A DNA stretch of 6,024 bases from Candidatus Kerfeldbacteria bacterium (GTDB lineage: Bacteria; Patescibacteriota; Patescibacteriia; SBBC01; CAIJZX01), in the NCBI GenBank assembly GCA_016217865.1, contig JACRFO010000053.1, positions 1-6,024 on the forward strand, in the 5' to 3' direction. Shown piece after piece: positions 4,946 through 6,024 of this stretch (position 1 is the first letter of the stretch; every line of letters starts with the position of its first letter). A program made the position numbers and the translations under genes. The notes under the pieces were generated by a model. That model ran no database searches. It worked only from the letters and a program-made list of their open reading frames with translations, and was not told the origin of the DNA.

Positions 4946-6024
4946 CTAGAACGCCGGAATGGTTAATATCCAACCGGCCCGCAAGACGCCTGGATTAGTA
5001 GCCAGACTTGGGAATGCTGCGATGTTTGCCTGCTGAATCTTTTTCCAGTTCCGCCCATCATGCGTTAGCTCGAGGGCGATTGACCAGAGCGAATCGCCGC
5101 CGCGGACGGTGTACTGTGTTGACTGGCGGTACTGCACGAGCGGCGTGGGTACCTTCGGTCCGACGGTGAATGTCGTTTTTCCGGTTTGGGCGCTGGGTCG
5201 ACCGTAGCGGTCAACGGCGACGAAACTGAAGCGGTGTTGACCAGCCGCCAGGTTCAGCGGTACGGCTACTTTCGTAATGAACCCATAGGCGATCGCGTAG
5301 GCACGGGCGTCGTACGTTTTATATGGCACACCGTCCAAGAGCAGTGTGACAACGCTGCGCCCCGGCGCCACCACGTAGAACGTCACGGCCGGTGTTGCAC
5401 CATCAGTGATAATCTTCCGCACCACGGTCACGCCGACACTCAGGCGAACAACCGTGATGGTGATCGGTTCAGATTCGTTGCTGATATCGCCGTTGGTTGC
5501 CCGACCGCGAACGGCCAGGGTGTGCGGGCCGAGTGATAGTGGAGTCAACAGATCAACGACATACTGTCCAGCCGAATCAACCGGAACGGTTCGGGCGAGT
5601 TTCCGATCGACGACGATGTAGACGGAACCTCGGACTGGACCAGTGCCGGCAATGGTTGGTCGAGTATCGCCGGTCAGGTCGCCGTTGTGCAAAGACGTAA
5701 TGGTCGGTGGTGCGATGCCTGGTGTCATAACCGCCAGGTCAGGGCTCGCTACAACTTGCCCGAAGGCGTCAGTCCCGTAGACATAGAGGTGGTACGTGGT
5801 GGCTGGGGTGAGGTTAGTGAGCGTCAAGCCATGCGTTGTAATCAACGTCGGGTCAGAGGCATAGCCACCGTAGGACATCGTTGTTCCATAGAACACTGTG
5901 CCGGTTGTCTGGTTCGATGTTTGCCAAGTTAGGCTGATGGTCGTTGGCGTGGTGCTTGCCCCAACCGTGCTGATAGCCAGCGCGCCCGGAGTTGCAAATG
6001 ACCGAACGGTTGAGTAGCTGGTCA
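4946..6024 (-). CDS. Surface protein with fibronectin III, Ig-like and C-terminal LysM domains (5' end beyond window)
   Basis: The frame is open from the right edge to TAG at 4948-4946, giving 358 whole visible codons. The GTG at 5896 is internal, since the reading continues upstream without a stop and in mid-domain. In order: the end of a preceding repeat (YSTVRSFATPG, about 6016-5984); a fibronectin type III domain with ISLTWQTS, LTNLTPATTYHLYVYGTD and a closing VMTPG (about 5983-5727); a bacterial Ig-like domain starting PPTITSLHNGD and carrying GSVYIVVD and LGPHTLAVRG (about 5720-5450); a second Ig-like domain with VTLLLDGVPYKTY and LAAGQHRFSFVAVDRYGRPS (about 5445-5155); and a LysM domain (5113-4949) with YTVRGGDSLWSIA, NWKKIQQAN and NPGVLRAGWILTIP. 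LysM binds the glycan chains of peptidoglycan, so the protein is probably exported and wall-bound, with the repeats acting as spacers or ligand-binding modules. The N-terminus, and any signal peptide, is outside the window. Confidence 0.9.
   Translation of the reverse strand, partial: TSYSTVRSFATPGALAISTVGASTTPTTISLTWQTSNQTTGTVFYGTTMSYGGYASDPTLITTHGLTLTNLTPATTYHLYVYGTDAFGQVVASPDLAVMTPGIAPPTITSLHNGDLTGDTRPTIAGTGPVRGSVYIVVDRKLARTVPVDSAGQYVVDLLTPLSLGPHTLAVRGRATNGDISNESEPITITVVRLSVGVTVVRKIITDGATPAVTFYVVAPGRSVVTLLLDGVPYKTYDARAYAIAYGFITKVAVPLNLAAGQHRFSFVAVDRYGRPSAQTGKTTFTVGPKVPTPLVQYRQSTQYTVRGGDSLWSIALELTHDGRNWKKIQQANIAAFPSLATNPGVLRAGWILTIPAF

Noticed and set aside
5896..5896. GTG at 5896 as the start of the LysM protein
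   Set aside because: The frame stays open to the window edge for 42 more codons and encodes the first strands of the same fibronectin domain, so the true start is outside the window.
1..6024. Alternative genetic code with UGA read as glycine (known in Gracilibacteria/Absconditabacteria)
   Set aside because: The five visible stops are TAA or TAG, but all genes have normal full-length domains without any in-frame TGA, so there is no evidence for recoding. The lack of TGA stops in five genes is too small a sample.

Overview
All six genes lie on the minus strand, so the window reads from right to left. The gene content suggests a member of the Candidate Phyla Radiation (Patescibacteria, Parcubacteria-like). 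The signs are a compact IF-2 with a very short N-terminus, a divergent diacylglycerol-kinase-like protein, a small bactofilin, a membrane-anchored protein with a calcium-binding (thrombospondin type 3-like) tail, and a LysM/fibronectin surface protein. Intergenic gaps are short, and the standard bacterial code reads every gene cleanly. The lineage is an inference from gene style, not a database match.

Layout in transcription order. (1) 6024-4946: the 3' part of a large surface protein with fibronectin III, two Ig-like domains and a C-terminal LysM, open at the window edge. (2) A consensus sigma-70 promoter (TTGACA-N17-TACAAT, 4941-4913) drives a two-gene unit: a bactofilin (4883-4494) and, 6 bases later, a diacylglycerol-kinase-fold protein with eroded signature motifs (4487-3747). 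(3) An extended -10 promoter (TGgTATACT) overlaps the end of that gene and drives an anchored extracellular protein with two Ca-binding-type loops near its C-terminus (3699-2209). (4) A second near-perfect promoter (TTGACA-N17-TATACT, 2165-2137) sits so close to infB that the predicted mRNA leader is only about 6-7 bases. infB (2123-333) is followed 9 bases later by rbfA (323 to beyond position 1).

The left third is translation machinery: IF-2 joins initiator tRNA and subunits, and RbfA matures the 30S subunit. The right two thirds concern the cell envelope: peptidoglycan binding (LysM), a membrane-associated cytoskeletal scaffold (bactofilin), a possible lipid-binding protein, and an anchored ectodomain. 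No RNA genes, mobile elements, CRISPR arrays or strong rho-independent terminators are visible. There is no gene-free stretch above 100 bases.

No clearly new system is evident. The points most worth a second look are the bactofilin/degenerate-kinase pair, the nearly leaderless infB with an altered G4 motif (TKID for NKID), and the absence of Shine-Dalgarno-like sequence before all five visible gene starts.
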